A stretch of 64,000 nt of DNA from Bacillus sp. DTU_2020_1000418_1_SI_GHA_SEK_038 (GTDB lineage Bacteria > Bacillota > Bacilli > Bacillales > Cytobacillaceae): positions 1,364,001-1,428,000 of the forward strand of contig NZ_CP135435.1 in NCBI RefSeq assembly GCF_032341175.1, in the 5' to 3' direction. Under the pieces are notes generated by a model, which ran no database searches, was not told where the DNA came from, and saw nothing but the letters and a program-made list of their open reading frames with translations. A program made the translations under genes and the position numbers. Numbering within the stretch: the stretch's first letter is position 1; each line of letters starts with the position of its first letter. Shown here one piece after another: positions 36,324 to 45,575 of this stretch.

Positions 36324-37672
36324 AGCTGAGAAATAAGATTAACCTTAATACTGCAGTCTTGTTTACAATCCTGTTAATATTAATGAATATTTCGATTTAT
36401 TTTCTATTTAACAATTTACTCATTAATAGTGAACTTGAAACAGCCAGAGAAGAAATGAAAATGACATCCATGACGTTTAATAAATATCTCGAAACGATTC
36501 CAGAGAAAGAACTTCTCAGATCTTATCTTCCAGTGGAAGGCATGATTCGAATCGTTAGGCCAGACACAAAGAAGTCTTCAGCTGTTACAACCTTAAATGA
36601 AAAAGAATTGAGCAAACAGAAAGTAGAATATTATTCAGGTGAGATTAGCAAGAAAATTAATAAAAATAAGCGCATTTATGCTTTTCATTCTATGCCGATC
36701 ATTCTCCCAGATGGAAACATCGCAAATCTGCAAATAACTAAGAGCTTGGAAAAATCGATTGAGAATCTCCAAACCCTTAGGCTTGTATTATTCATAGTTA
36801 CGTTGCTGGCATTAATTCCTGTATTTATTTCGAGCAGGCTGCTAAGCAATCTCTTAATTAATCCAGTAACAAGTATGATTAAAACGATGAGCGAAATTAA
36901 GGAAAGCGGTCAATTCAAACGGCTGCCATTAGAAGAAGAATCAAAGGATGAGCTTTATCAAATGGGAGAGACGTTTAATCATATGATTGATTTGCTTGAG
37001 ACAAATTTTGAAAAACAGAAGCAGTTCGTTTCCAATGCTTCACATGAGCTTAAGACACCTTTAACGGTTATTGAAAGCTATGCAAGCCTTTTGAAAAGAA
37101 GAGGCTTGCGGGAGCCTGAGATCTTTAATGAATCCATTGAGGCGATCCTTTCAGAGTCCATTCGTATGAGGGAAATGACCGAGCAATTGTTATTGCTCGC
37201 AAAGCATAATGAACAGTGGGATCTCAAGCTAACAAATTTAAATTTATTAGATGTATTGAAACAAACGGTAAAAGGATTTCAAAATGCTTATAATCGTGAT
37301 GTTGTAATTGAAGTGGAACAATTGACTTCTACCTTTGTTACAACAGATGAGCAAAAACTAAAGCAGTTGCTGTTTATATTTTTAGATAACGCCCGTAAAT
37401 ATAGTGATGACATCATTACCACTTCTGTTGGCGTAGAAAAGAACGAAGCCTATATTAAAATAATTGATCGCGGGATCGGAATTCCTGAAGAAGCATTGCC
37501 AAAAATATTTGATCGTTTCTACCGTGTTGATCAAGCGAGGAGCCGTAAAAGTGGTGGTTCAGGCCTAGGACTTTCCCTCGCAAAGGAAATTGCCGAGGCA
37601 ATAGATGTACGAGTAACGCTTGAAAGCAAAGAAAAAGCTGGAACAACAGTGACTTTAACAATTAATAAATAA
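36320..37672 (+). CDS. sensor histidine kinase (ArlS-like)
   Basis: 450 residues. Two membrane spans (about 10-32 and 155-175) flank a ~120-residue extracellular sensor. A HAMP domain precedes the H-box FVSNASHELKTPLTVIESY near residue 240; ATP-binding boxes FLDNARKYS, DRGIGIP and GSGLGLSLA are intact. The gene is coupled to the regulator by an ATGA overlap and followed, 78 bases later, by a PepSY protein. An ArlRS-like architecture is suggested by family resemblance. Confidence 0.88.
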   Translation: MKLRNKINLNTAVLFTILLILMNISIYFLFNNLLINSELETAREEMKMTSMTFNKYLETIPEKELLRSYLPVEGMIRIVRPDTKKSSAVTTLNEKELSKQKVEYYSGEISKKINKNKRIYAFHSMPIILPDGNIANLQITKSLEKSIENLQTLRLVLFIVTLLALIPVFISSRLLSNLLINPVTSMIKTMSEIKESGQFKRLPLEEESKDELYQMGETFNHMIDLLETNFEKQKQFVSNASHELKTPLTVIESYASLLKRRGLREPEIFNESIEAILSESIRMREMTEQLLLLAKHNEQWDLKLTNLNLLDVLKQTVKGFQNAYNRDVVIEVEQLTSTFVTTDEQKLKQLLFIFLDNARKYSDDIITTSVGVEKNEAYIKIIDRGIGIPEEALPKIFDRFYRVDQARSRKSGGSGLGLSLAKEIAEAIDVRVTLESKEKAGTTVTLTINK

Positions 37673-37750
37673 AAAATTTCTTTTTCTCATCTTTTTCTCA
37701 TTTTCATATAGGAAAATGGAAGGAGTATAGAAGGTGAGGTGTTTATACTT

Positions 37751-38485
37751 ATGAAAAACAAACATTTTCTATTGATAATGATGAGCGTTGCAGCAATAGT
37801 TATACTTTTGATTGTTATTAAAGCTTTAGGTCCTGTATTGAACCCATCTGCAGAAACTCTATCCAAAAGCGATGCTAAATCTCTCGTAGAGGAAAGATAC
37901 AATGGACAGGTAACAGAGATAGTCCTAAAGAATAATCACTATGTCATTGAAATGGATAGAGATGAGATGAACTATGAGCTCAAGCTGGATGCTGAAAAAG
38001 GGGAGGTTATTTCTTTTACTAAAAAAGGAAATTCTAACGGCGCATCCGATACTTTGGATCCTGAACAAACAGAAATTATCCCTCAGCCAGCAGAGTCCCT
38101 AACTGAAAATGAAATTAAGGAGAAAATTCTATTAGAGTATCCTGGTGAGCTCGTTCAATTTATTAAATTAAATGAGCAGGGTAAAAGCCAATATAAAGTT
38201 ATCGTTCAGGGGAAAGGAAAGAAACACATCTTAAAAGTAGATGCACAAACAGGAGAAATCCTTTTTCACAAGGCGGAAAATAAAGCAACCGTGATCATTA
38301 CAGAGGAAGAGGCTGTTCAAATTGCTTCAAAGCAAGTAAAGGGTCAAATAAGTGATGTTGATTTAGAAACGGATGACAATTTACATTATTATCTCGTTGA
38401 AATTGATACTTCAGATGATCGGGAAGCAACCATCCAAATTCACGCGATAACAGGTGAAGTCATATCTATTACATGGGATGATTAG
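37751..38485 (+). CDS. membrane-anchored PepSY-domain protein
   Basis: 244 residues. A single N-terminal anchor (FLLIMMSVAAIVILLIVIKA) precedes three PepSY repeats: LSKSDAKSLVEERYNGQVTE, a central one (residues ~115-170, ending LKVDAQTGEILF) and ITEEEAVQIASKQVKGQISD to AITGEVISITWD. Each ends with the D(A)xTGEV-type hairpin. PepSY domains are thought to bind or modulate extracytoplasmic proteases or sense envelope state. ATG 37751 has AAGGTGAGG upstream. It belongs to the two-component cluster. Confidence 0.82.
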   Translation: MKNKHFLLIMMSVAAIVILLIVIKALGPVLNPSAETLSKSDAKSLVEERYNGQVTEIVLKNNHYVIEMDRDEMNYELKLDAEKGEVISFTKKGNSNGASDTLDPEQTEIIPQPAESLTENEIKEKILLEYPGELVQFIKLNEQGKSQYKVIVQGKGKKHILKVDAQTGEILFHKAENKATVIITEEEAVQIASKQVKGQISDVDLETDDNLHYYLVEIDTSDDREATIQIHAITGEVISITWDD

Positions 38486-38585
38486 AATAGACTCACATGA
38501 TTCTCATCAATTTCTAATCTTCCTATTCTATTCCTCTAATATTGAAGGGCTATATTGTAGATGTACGAAAGAACAAGGAGGAATA

Positions 38586-39251
38586 ATGATGAAGCATAAA
38601 TTTATTATTGGAGCCGTTTCAGCAGCAGTGATTTTAGGAGGAGCCGTTGCGGCAGGTGCAGCAAAAAATGATTATCCCAAAGCAGAGCTGCAAAACACGA
38701 ATCAGAAAATGATTACACATGACGAGGCTATTAAGATTGCTTTAACAAAGGCAGAGGGAAATGTAGAAAGTGTTGAATTAGAAAACAAGTTTGGGAAGCG
38801 TTATTTTGAAGTGGAAATTGAGAATGGTCATAAAGATGTTGAAATCCGCATTGATGCCATATCAGGTGATGTTCTATCAGTAAAAGAAGATCTAGACGAT
38901 GATGATCATGATGACGATGATTCTGAGAAAACAGCAAAATCTAGTCAAAAAGGTTCTATTCCTTTTCAAAAAGCAATAGAGATTTCCGAAAAGGAAGTTA
39001 GTGGCAAGGTCAAAGACATTGATCGTGATGAGGATGACGATCAACTTATTTATGAAGTTGAACTAAAAACTAATAAGGGTGAAGCTGAGGTAAAGATTAA
39101 TGCTGTATCTGGGAAGGTATTAGATGTCGAGTATGATGACGATCGCGATGATGATAATGACGATGACGATGACGATGATGATGATGATCGCGATGATGAT
39201 CACAATGACAAAGACGATGATGATGACGATGATGATGACAGCGATGATTAA
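38586..39251 (+). CDS. secreted PepSY protein with poly-aspartate tail
   Basis: 221 residues. The signal or anchor segment (HKFIIGAVSAAVILGGAVAA) is followed by two PepSY repeats (ITHDEAIKIALTKAEGNVES; IPFQKAIEISEKEVSGKVKD). The repeats are separated by a short Asp/His run (DDDDHDDDDSEK) and followed by a ~45-residue tail that is almost wholly Asp with a few Arg, His, Asn, Lys. The tail DNA is a GATGAC repeat likely to vary by slippage. Such tails can bind Ca2+ or other cations (inference). ATG 38586 has AAGGAGG; the open frame back to 38454 is not supported. Confidence 0.8.
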   Translation: MMKHKFIIGAVSAAVILGGAVAAGAAKNDYPKAELQNTNQKMITHDEAIKIALTKAEGNVESVELENKFGKRYFEVEIENGHKDVEIRIDAISGDVLSVKEDLDDDDHDDDDSEKTAKSSQKGSIPFQKAIEISEKEVSGKVKDIDRDEDDDQLIYEVELKTNKGEAEVKINAVSGKVLDVEYDDDRDDDNDDDDDDDDDDRDDDHNDKDDDDDDDDDSDD

Positions 39252-39255
39252 GTGA

Positions 39256-39290
39256 GAAAAAGCGGGAGATTATGCTCTTCCGCTTTTTTT
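39256..39290 (+). terminator. terminator after the PepSY gene
   Basis: AAGCGG-GAGATTATGCTC-TTCCGCTT with seven T residues. Confidence 0.75.
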
Positions 39291-39304
39291 GTTCCAACTC
39301 CAAT

Positions 39305-39333
39305 TCATCATTCCGCCTATTTTTTCATAGATT
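39305..39333 (+). promoter_or_regulatory. candidate sigma-E promoter of spoVR
   Basis: -35 TCATCAT and -10 CATAGATT with a 14-base spacer. Initiation near 39340 supports the ATG at 39363. B. subtilis spoVR is a mother-cell sigma-E gene. The -10 box is nearly identical to the one before prkA in this window. Confidence 0.6.
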
Positions 39334-39362
39334 GTGATAAGAACAAAAAGGGGGAATTACAA

Positions 39363-40778
39363 ATGTTGGAAGAGGATCGTAAGCAGCTGTATAACGCCAT
39401 AGAAGAAATAACAGAAATCGCCAAAGGTTTTGGCTTAGATTATTATCCGATGCGTTATGAAATATGTCCCGCTGATATTATTTATACTTTCGGAGCCTAT
39501 GGTATGCCAACGCGTTTTTCACACTGGAGCTTTGGCAAGCAGTTTTTCAAAATGAAGCTTCATTATGATCTTGGGCTATCTAAAATTTATGAGCTTGTTA
39601 TTAATTCAGATCCATGCTACGCCTTTTTGCTCGATTCCAACTCATTAATTCAGAATAAATTAATCGTTGCCCATGTGCTGGCACATTGTGACTTTTTCAA
39701 AAACAATATTCGTTTTCAAAATACAAAGCGCGATATGGTTGAAAGCATGGCAGCTACAGCAGAACGGATCAGACAATATGAAATTATGCACGGCAAAAAG
39801 GCAGTGGAAACCTTCTTAGATGCTGTTCTAGCCATTGAAGAACATATTGATCCTTCCTTAATGAGACCGAAGCTCCCCTGGAATTTAGATGATGCCGAAT
39901 ACGAAGAAGAAGAACCTATTGCCACCTCCCCGTACGATGATTTATGGAATCTTGATGAAAGAAATAATCGGAAACCTGATAAGATAAAGAAGAAAAAGAA
40001 AATCCCGCCACAGCCTGAAAAGGACTTATTGCTATTCATTGAAAGCTATAGCCGTGAGCTTACCGACTGGCAGCGTGATATATTAACGATGATGCGAGAA
40101 GAGATGCTCTACTTCTGGCCACAGCTCGAAACAAAAATCATGAATGAAGGCTGGGCATCGTACTGGCATCAGCGTATTCTTAGAGAAATGGATTTAACTA
40201 GCTCTGAGGCATTAGAGTTTGCGAAATTAAATGCAGGCGTTGTTCAGCCATCACGCACAAGCATTAACCCATATTATTTAGGATTGAAAATTTTTGAGGA
40301 TATTGAGGAGAGATATGATAATCCGACAGACAAGATGAAAAAACGTGGGGTAAAGCCTGGTTCTGGAAGGGAGAAAATGTTCGAGGTCCGTGAAATTGAG
40401 TCTGACATTTCATTCCTCCGCAATTACTTGACTAAAGATTTAGTGACGAGAGAGGATATGTATCTATTCCAGAAGCAAGGAAAAGATTATAAAGTCGTTG
40501 ACAAGCAATGGGAGCATGTTCGTGATCAGCTTGTAAGCATGCGTGTAAACGGCGGCTTCCCATATTTAACCGTCAATGATGGTGATTATTTAAAAAATGG
40601 CGAGCTTTATTTAAAGCATTGGTTTGAAGGAATAGAGCTAGATCTAAAATATTTAGAAAAGGTCCTGCCTTATGTCCACCAGCTTTGGGGCAGAAGTGTC
40701 CATATGGAAACAATCGTTGAAGGCAAGAATATGCTGTTTACGTATGATGGGAAAGGGATTCACCGAAAGTATTTATAA
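39363..40778 (+). CDS. spoVR: SpoVR family sporulation protein
   Basis: 471 residues. The family core is clear: [40 protein letters not shown] and [19 protein letters not shown], with [20 protein letters not shown]. Involved in spore cortex formation in B. subtilis and often functionally linked to PrkA and YhbH, both present 30 kb away. The His/Glu residues in HVLAHCDF and NEGWASYWH look like a metal site, as inference. ATG 39363 has AAAGGGGG; the longer frame start at 39252 would lie upstream of the promoter. Confidence 0.93.
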   Translation: MLEEDRKQLYNAIEEITEIAKGFGLDYYPMRYEICPADIIYTFGAYGMPTRFSHWSFGKQFFKMKLHYDLGLSKIYELVINSDPCYAFLLDSNSLIQNKLIVAHVLAHCDFFKNNIRFQNTKRDMVESMAATAERIRQYEIMHGKKAVETFLDAVLAIEEHIDPSLMRPKLPWNLDDAEYEEEEPIATSPYDDLWNLDERNNRKPDKIKKKKKIPPQPEKDLLLFIESYSRELTDWQRDILTMMREEMLYFWPQLETKIMNEGWASYWHQRILREMDLTSSEALEFAKLNAGVVQPSRTSINPYYLGLKIFEDIEERYDNPTDKMKKRGVKPGSGREKMFEVREIESDISFLRNYLTKDLVTREDMYLFQKQGKDYKVVDKQWEHVRDQLVSMRVNGGFPYLTVNDGDYLKNGELYLKHWFEGIELDLKYLEKVLPYVHQLWGRSVHMETIVEGKNMLFTYDGKGIHRKYL

Positions 40779-40941
40779 TAACTTGAAACAACGACAGGTT
40801 GTGACTTGTCGTTGTTCCTTTGTGCCTATTATTTCGTTTTTTCAAAATATACCTCCCATAATGGCTAGTTTGAAACTGTGCTTTTTCCAGAATTGCGAAT
40901 ATTTATGTCGCTTACTGGAAGAATACTGGAGAGGTGAGGAA

Positions 40942-41475
40942 ATGAAAAAATATGCTATTCTTATTGGCCTATCCATGATGATGCTTTTTTCAGTCAGAGC
41001 AGTGCCAGTGTTAGCATTAAATTACGAAAAACAGGAACTGGACTGTGCTCAGAAAAAAGATATGAGGAATAAAGCCTTTAATGAAGCGGTAATGGAGGAT
41101 ATTTTTTCGAGCTATGGCCATAAATATGATGAGATAATTGATCAAAGTATGTATATAAATTTTATTGACTTGATGAAATATAGTGTAATTGCTGGTAAAA
41201 GAGATGTTCAATTGGAGAGTATAAAGGGGCATATGAGCGGGGAGTCAACTGGGGAAAAAAGAATCTATTTTTTCCACGGAAACCCTAATGAAGCGTATAT
41301 TTTTTATAAGGATTTGGAAAGTCAAAATATCGCGATTCATTTGGAACGCACCAATAGTGAATGGACTATAAAGGATACGAAAATAAAAAAGGGAAAAAAG
41401 ATCCCCTTTATCCGTGAAAAATGTGAGGATGATTATTTCATGAAACGGATGTTTAATAATCTCTATCAAAAATAA
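40942..41475 (+). CDS. secreted protein of unknown function
   Basis: 177 residues. A signal peptide (MKKYAILIGLSMMMLFSVRA, cleavage near residue 27) precedes a charged domain with FNEAVMEDIFSSYGHKYDEI and a single Cys near each end (LDCAQKKD and REKCEDDYF) that could form a disulfide. The end pattern resembles small DUF3888-type Bacillus proteins, but not strongly enough to name. GAGGTGAGG precedes the ATG 40942; the open frame back into spoVR is not used. It could be cotranscribed with spoVR. Confidence 0.65.
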   Translation: MKKYAILIGLSMMMLFSVRAVPVLALNYEKQELDCAQKKDMRNKAFNEAVMEDIFSSYGHKYDEIIDQSMYINFIDLMKYSVIAGKRDVQLESIKGHMSGESTGEKRIYFFHGNPNEAYIFYKDLESQNIAIHLERTNSEWTIKDTKIKKGKKIPFIREKCEDDYFMKRMFNNLYQK

Positions 41476-41477
41476 TG

Positions 41478-41500
41478 AGGTGCCGATAGGGCACCTTTTT
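41478..41500. terminator. bidirectional terminator
   Basis: AGGTGCC-gata-GGGCACCT with TTTT, between convergent genes. Confidence 0.8.
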
Positions 41501-41503
41501 CTC

Positions 41504-42397
41504 TTAATGAATAGCCTTCTTCTTAAACCGTCCGCCACGCACCTCGGTGATATTGGCAATAGCCAAAAAGGCATGTGGATCAATTTCTTCCACAATCGTT
41601 TTTAATTTAGCTTCTTCGAGGCGTGTAATGACACAAAAAATGACTTTCTTATCGTCACCTGTATATGCCCCTTCCCCGTTCAAATATGTGACACCACGAC
41701 CAAGCCTTGCAAGAATAGCATCCCCGACAATCTTGTGGTTTTCTGATATGATCCAAACTGATTTCGATTCGTCTAATCCTTGAATAACGATGTCAATCGT
41801 TTTATATGCGATAAAATAGGCGAGAACGGAATACATCGCTCGATTCCAACCAAATACAAAACCCGCTGATGTGAAAATAAAAAGATTAAAGAACATAACA
41901 ATTTCTCCTACAGAGAAAGGGAACTTCTTATTTACAATAATTGCTAATATTTCGGTCCCATCAAGAGAGCCACCATAGCGTATAACGATTCCGACTCCGG
42001 CTCCTAAAATAATCCCTCCAAATACAGTTGCAAGAAGAGGATCCTTAGTAAATACGGGAACATCGTGAAGAAGAGCGGTTGAAACAGAGAGAATAGTAAT
42101 TCCCAACAGGGTGGATAATGCGAAGGTTTTACCAATCTGTTTATAACCTATATAGAAAAAGGGGATATTCAAAATGAAGATAAATACGCCTAAATTCATC
42201 CCGGTGATATGTGAAAGCATGATGGAAATACCGGTAATTCCTCCATCCAAAATTTTGTTCGGAACGAGAAATTCTTCGATTCCTACCCCCATTAATAAAG
42301 AGCCAAAACAAATAAAAAAGATAATTTTTACTAATTTTGTTTTAGATAAGCCCTTATGCAACTGTGCCGCGGCCACATTTTCTGTCGAATCGATCAT
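41504..42397 (-). CDS. YitT-family membrane protein (DUF161 + DUF2179)
   Basis: 297 residues. Five to six membrane spans form the YitT_membrane region: GVGIEEFLVPNKILDGGITG, GVFIFILNIPFFYIGYKQIG and GSLDGTEILAIIVNKKFPFS. The cytoplasmic C-terminal DUF2179 domain (ISENHKIVGDAILARLGRGV, AFLAIANITEVRGGRFKKKA) may bind a small ligand. Transport or channel function is suspected for the family but not proven. ATG with GGGGGA. Several paralogues are usual in Bacillus. Confidence 0.88.
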   Translation of the reverse strand: MIDSTENVAAAQLHKGLSKTKLVKIIFFICFGSLLMGVGIEEFLVPNKILDGGITGISIMLSHITGMNLGVFIFILNIPFFYIGYKQIGKTFALSTLLGITILSVSTALLHDVPVFTKDPLLATVFGGIILGAGVGIVIRYGGSLDGTEILAIIVNKKFPFSVGEIVMFFNLFIFTSAGFVFGWNRAMYSVLAYFIAYKTIDIVIQGLDESKSVWIISENHKIVGDAILARLGRGVTYLNGEGAYTGDDKKVIFCVITRLEEAKLKTIVEEIDPHAFLAIANITEVRGGRFKKKAIH

Positions 42398-42621
42398 ATA
42401 TTTTCCCCCAATTTAAATAATTCCTACAGCTGAATCATGAAATTTCCATTTTTATTAATTATAACATTTTTTTACTTTATTTAAGTAAGCATGGATTAAA
42501 AAATGTCGAAAATGTTACATGAAAAACAGGGATTAAGTAATATATTTTCTATTTAATGAAGGGATATTGTTGTATATTGTAGAACTTTTATCCTATATCT
42601 TTAAATCAGGAGTGAGACACA

Positions 42622-43017
42622 ATGGAAAATCATTTAAAAGTGTTAATTTGCGATGATTCTGCCTTAATTAGAAAAAAACTTAGAAATATTTTAGGGGTTT
42701 GCCAATGCAAAAATATTGAAGAGGCTCAAAATGGGCTAGAGGCTGTTGAAAAGGCCAATTCCTTTAAGCCTGATCTCATTTTTATGGATATTGTTATGCC
42801 TGAAAAAGATGGCATTGAAGCTTTAGAAGAAATAAAAAGGAATCATCCGGCAATGAAAGTAATAATGGCATCCTCAGCAGGCACTCAATCTCATTTGAAA
42901 AAAGCACTCGAATGTGGTGCAGATGATTTTATTCAAAAGCCGATTACTCTTGAAGCAATAACATCCATTATTGAAAAAGCGATAAAGGAAGAAAGGGAGG
43001 ACAATGCTCATGTTTAG
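42622..43017 (+). CDS. CheY-like single-domain response regulator
   Basis: 131 residues, receiver domain only. The acidic pair is in CDDSALIRKK, phospho-Asp in LIFMDIVMPEKDG near residue 57, Ser in MASSAGTQ and Lys in DFIQKPITLE. It lacks an output domain. Its coding end overlaps the next gene by 8 bases, so the two are coupled. The next gene encodes a possible CheX-like phosphatase domain, suggesting a self-contained phospho-signalling pair outside the main che operon. Confidence 0.85.
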   Translation: MENHLKVLICDDSALIRKKLRNILGVCQCKNIEEAQNGLEAVEKANSFKPDLIFMDIVMPEKDGIEALEEIKRNHPAMKVIMASSAGTQSHLKKALECGADDFIQKPITLEAITSIIEKAIKEEREDNAHV

Positions 43018-43942
43018 TCAATACTTTGGACATTATTTATTAAATAATGGGCTGCTAACAACTGAACAGCTCAAGCATGCGCTAGAACAGCAAAAATCGA
43101 TCCATGTAAAATTAGGTGTGATTGCAGTCGATAAAGGTTTTCTTACATCTGCACAAGTGGAAGAAATTCATGACAGCCAGAAAAAACAGGACAAGCGATT
43201 TGGGGAAATTGCAGTTGACCTTGGATTTTTAACGAACGAGCAGGTCGAGCAAATGCTTGCTGCACAGAAAAACAACCATTTGCTTTTAGCACAAGCTATT
43301 GTGGACAACAACTTTATGACGATTGACGAGTTCTCTAATTCATTAAATGAATATAAAAAGTTATATACCTTATCAGATGAACGTTTTGAAGCAATTAAAA
43401 ACGGTGACATTGATGCAATGGTCAAAAGTCTTTTACATTCATCTGAAAACGAAAAAGATGATTATATTGACTATATTTCATTATTTGTTAAAAATATGAT
43501 TCGGTTTATTGACGATCAAGTTTATATTGAAGTAAGTCCCGTAAATGGAGAAATCGAAACAGACTGGCTTGTCATGCAGGAAATTCAAGGTGAGGTACCA
43601 CTGTTAACGGCACTTGCTGCTAGTGAAGAAGTGTTCTTACATATCGCATCCATTTACGCCGAAGAGGAATTGGCAGAAGTTTGCGAACTTGCTCAAGCAT
43701 CTGTCAGTGAGTTCCTGAATCTTCATAATGGAATATTCCTAGTGAATATGTCTAATAGAGGAATAGAATTAGGAATGGCTCCACAATCCGTTCAGAGTGA
43801 GGCAGTTTTCCAATTTGATGAAGACACAAGCTTACATCTGACTGTCCATACTTCTAAAGGTGAATTCCAATTAGTCATTTCGAAGAAGCCTCAGTTAGCT
43901 AAAGTTTCTGCTAAGATTCAAGAAACTCCTGCCACTATGTAA
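43010..43942 (+). CDS. MshEN-like repeats + CheX/CheC-like domain protein
   Basis: 310 residues. The first ~125 residues hold three repeats of a helical unit around GLLTTEQLKHALEQQ, GFLTSAQVEEIHDSQ and GFLTNEQVEQMLAAQ, resembling the MshEN (type II/IV secretion ATPase N-terminal, c-di-GMP-binding) fold. The second half (VEVSPVNGEIE-like start to the FQLVISKKP end) looks like a CheX/CheC phosphatase-like domain with EEELAEVCELAQASVSEFLN, but the family ExxN signature is unclear. ATG 43010 is favoured over 43004 by spacing to GGGAGG. Coupled to the CheY gene. Confidence 0.65.
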   Translation: MFSQYFGHYLLNNGLLTTEQLKHALEQQKSIHVKLGVIAVDKGFLTSAQVEEIHDSQKKQDKRFGEIAVDLGFLTNEQVEQMLAAQKNNHLLLAQAIVDNNFMTIDEFSNSLNEYKKLYTLSDERFEAIKNGDIDAMVKSLLHSSENEKDDYIDYISLFVKNMIRFIDDQVYIEVSPVNGEIETDWLVMQEIQGEVPLLTALAASEEVFLHIASIYAEEELAEVCELAQASVSEFLNLHNGIFLVNMSNRGIELGMAPQSVQSEAVFQFDEDTSLHLTVHTSKGEFQLVISKKPQLAKVSAKIQETPATM

Positions 43943-44017
43943 GAAAATATGCACCTGAATGAGAATTTATTCTATCACAATGATGGAGAAGCCATAGGGT
44001 GATTTAAGTAAAAATAG

Positions 44018-44044
44018 AAGGCTGCCTATCACTTAGGCAGCCTT
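44018..44044. terminator. bidirectional terminator
   Basis: AAGGCTGCCTA-tcact-TAGGCAGCCTT. Confidence 0.8.
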
Positions 44045-44056
44045 GTGCATATTTAG

Positions 44057-44695
44057 CTAATCCTTAATATCTTCTTTTATTTTCTTCATTAAAGCTTTCT
44101 TTTCCGCACGGACTTTTTCTTTATCGATATTAAGGCTATCCTTCATATCCTTAAAGGATAATCCTTCCTGTTTAAGCTTGATCAACTCAGATAAATCCTT
44201 ATTGCTTACCTTTGCGATGGCTGCACCTACTACAATAAATCGTAATGAAATCCCTTTGTCTACCCAGGAATTAATTTCATCTTCTGTTTTTCCGGAATAT
44301 TCAGCAACGTTTTCGATTACTTCGTTCTTATGTTCCTGTAAGTATTTTTCCTTATGCTCTTGGTATTGTTCTTTAAGCTTCTTTAAATCAAGCCCATAAT
44401 GCTCTGCAGTTTTCTCCCAAGAGGAATCATTTTTCTTGTAAACATTTAGGACGTCATCAACTTTTTTATTCGAATATTTAGCGATATGAGCGGCTCTAAG
44501 AATCTCGTCTTTTGAATAACCTTGATCCAAAAGGCGGTTAAGATCTCCTTCATTAATAAAATGATGGTGGTGATCTCGCTTAATCTCATGATGCCTGCCG
44601 TTTTCAGCATATGTAATTATAGTTGATTGGGCTAGGATGAATCCAAAAACAATTATCCCAAACACCCATTTTTTAAGTAAATCTCTACTTACCAT
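44057..44695 (-). CDS. secreted helical protein with His-rich N-terminus
   Basis: 212 residues. The signal peptide ends near AQSTIITYAE; a His-rich stretch (HHEIKRDHHHHF) follows. The rest is charged and helical with two related units: INEGDLNRLLDQGYSKDEIL and INSWVDKGISLRFIVVGAAI, each followed by an AAxIAKxSNK-type helix (AAHIAKYSNKKVDDVL, VGAAIAKVSNKDLSEL). AAGGAGA precedes the ATG. The gene is divergent from the two-component system at 44874, making it a possible target or metal-binding accessory (inference). No family name is recognised. Confidence 0.65.
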   Translation of the reverse strand: MVSRDLLKKWVFGIIVFGFILAQSTIITYAENGRHHEIKRDHHHHFINEGDLNRLLDQGYSKDEILRAAHIAKYSNKKVDDVLNVYKKNDSSWEKTAEHYGLDLKKLKEQYQEHKEKYLQEHKNEVIENVAEYSGKTEDEINSWVDKGISLRFIVVGAAIAKVSNKDLSELIKLKQEGLSFKDMKDSLNIDKEKVRAEKKALMKKIKEDIKD

Positions 44696-44873
44696 TTTGC
44701 ATTCTCCTTTTTATTTTTTTGCTCCGTAAATAGTATGTCCGAAATAAGTAAAGAAATGTGGAAAAAATTGGTCCGCCTAATAAAAACTTAGGGATAAGTG
44801 AAATTTATTGTAAAATAGGGGAGGGTTCGATTACATTTAAGAAAAGGTATTTACTTGGGAAGGTGCATTTTTG

Positions 44874-45575
44874 ATGAAAATACTCGTTGTTGAAGATAAT
44901 GAAAGTGTTTGTTCCATGCTGGAGATGTTTTTTATGAAAGAAGGGTATGAGGGTTTTTTTGTTCATAATGGACAAGAAGGTTTTGAGCGGTTTAATAAAG
45001 GGAAATGGGATTTAATTATTGTCGATTGGATGCTTCCGATTATGGATGGTGTGACACTTTGCCGAAAAATTCGTGAACTGAGCCAAGTGCCAATTATTAT
45101 GCTGACAGCCAAGGACAGCGATTCCGATCAGGTTCTGGGTCTTGAAATGGGAGCGGATGATTACGTGACGAAGCCTTTCAGCCCGCTCGCACTGATGGCG
45201 AGGATTAAGGCTGTAACAAGACGTTATCAATCTGATGTTATGGAAAAAGAGGAAAGCAATGTCATTACTAGCCAATATTTTAAAATTAGTAAGGATTCAC
45301 GCGAAGTTTATTTTAACGGGCAGCCACTCCTAAATTTGACACCAAAGGAATTTGATTTGCTTTATTATTTTGTAAAAAATCCGAAGCAGGTTTTTTCACG
45401 TGAGCAGTTATTAGATCGTGTATGGGGTTATCAGTTTTATGGAGATGAACGAACGGTGGACGTCCACATTAAACGGTTAAGGAAGAAGATCGGAACTCCT
45501 GAGCAGCCATTTATTCAAACGGTATGGGGAATTGGCTATAAATTTGATGAAACGGTAGTCCCGAATGAGGATTAG
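44874..45575 (+). CDS. OmpR-family response regulator
   Basis: 233 residues. ATG 44874 (MKILVVEDNES) is used rather than the TTG one codon upstream; AGGTG is 8 bases before it. Phospho-Asp in LIIVDWMLPIMDG, TAKDSDS, VTKPFSP and winged-helix LTPKEFDLLYYF, DVHIKRLRKKIG are present. It overlaps the kinase by 11 bases. It resembles YkoG/ResD-like regulators without a specific assignment. Confidence 0.9.
   Translation: MKILVVEDNESVCSMLEMFFMKEGYEGFFVHNGQEGFERFNKGKWDLIIVDWMLPIMDGVTLCRKIRELSQVPIIMLTAKDSDSDQVLGLEMGADDYVTKPFSPLALMARIKAVTRRYQSDVMEKEESNVITSQYFKISKDSREVYFNGQPLLNLTPKEFDLLYYFVKNPKQVFSREQLLDRVWGYQFYGDERTVDVHIKRLRKKIGTPEQPFIQTVWGIGYKFDETVVPNED

Noticed and set aside
38454..38585. N-terminal extension of the second PepSY protein
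   Set aside because: It overlaps the previous gene and has no ribosome-binding site; AAGGAGG and the signal peptide support ATG 38586.
38731..39303. Minus-strand His-rich ORFs
   Set aside because: They are the reverse complement of the poly-Asp codons of the PepSY gene and have no start signals.
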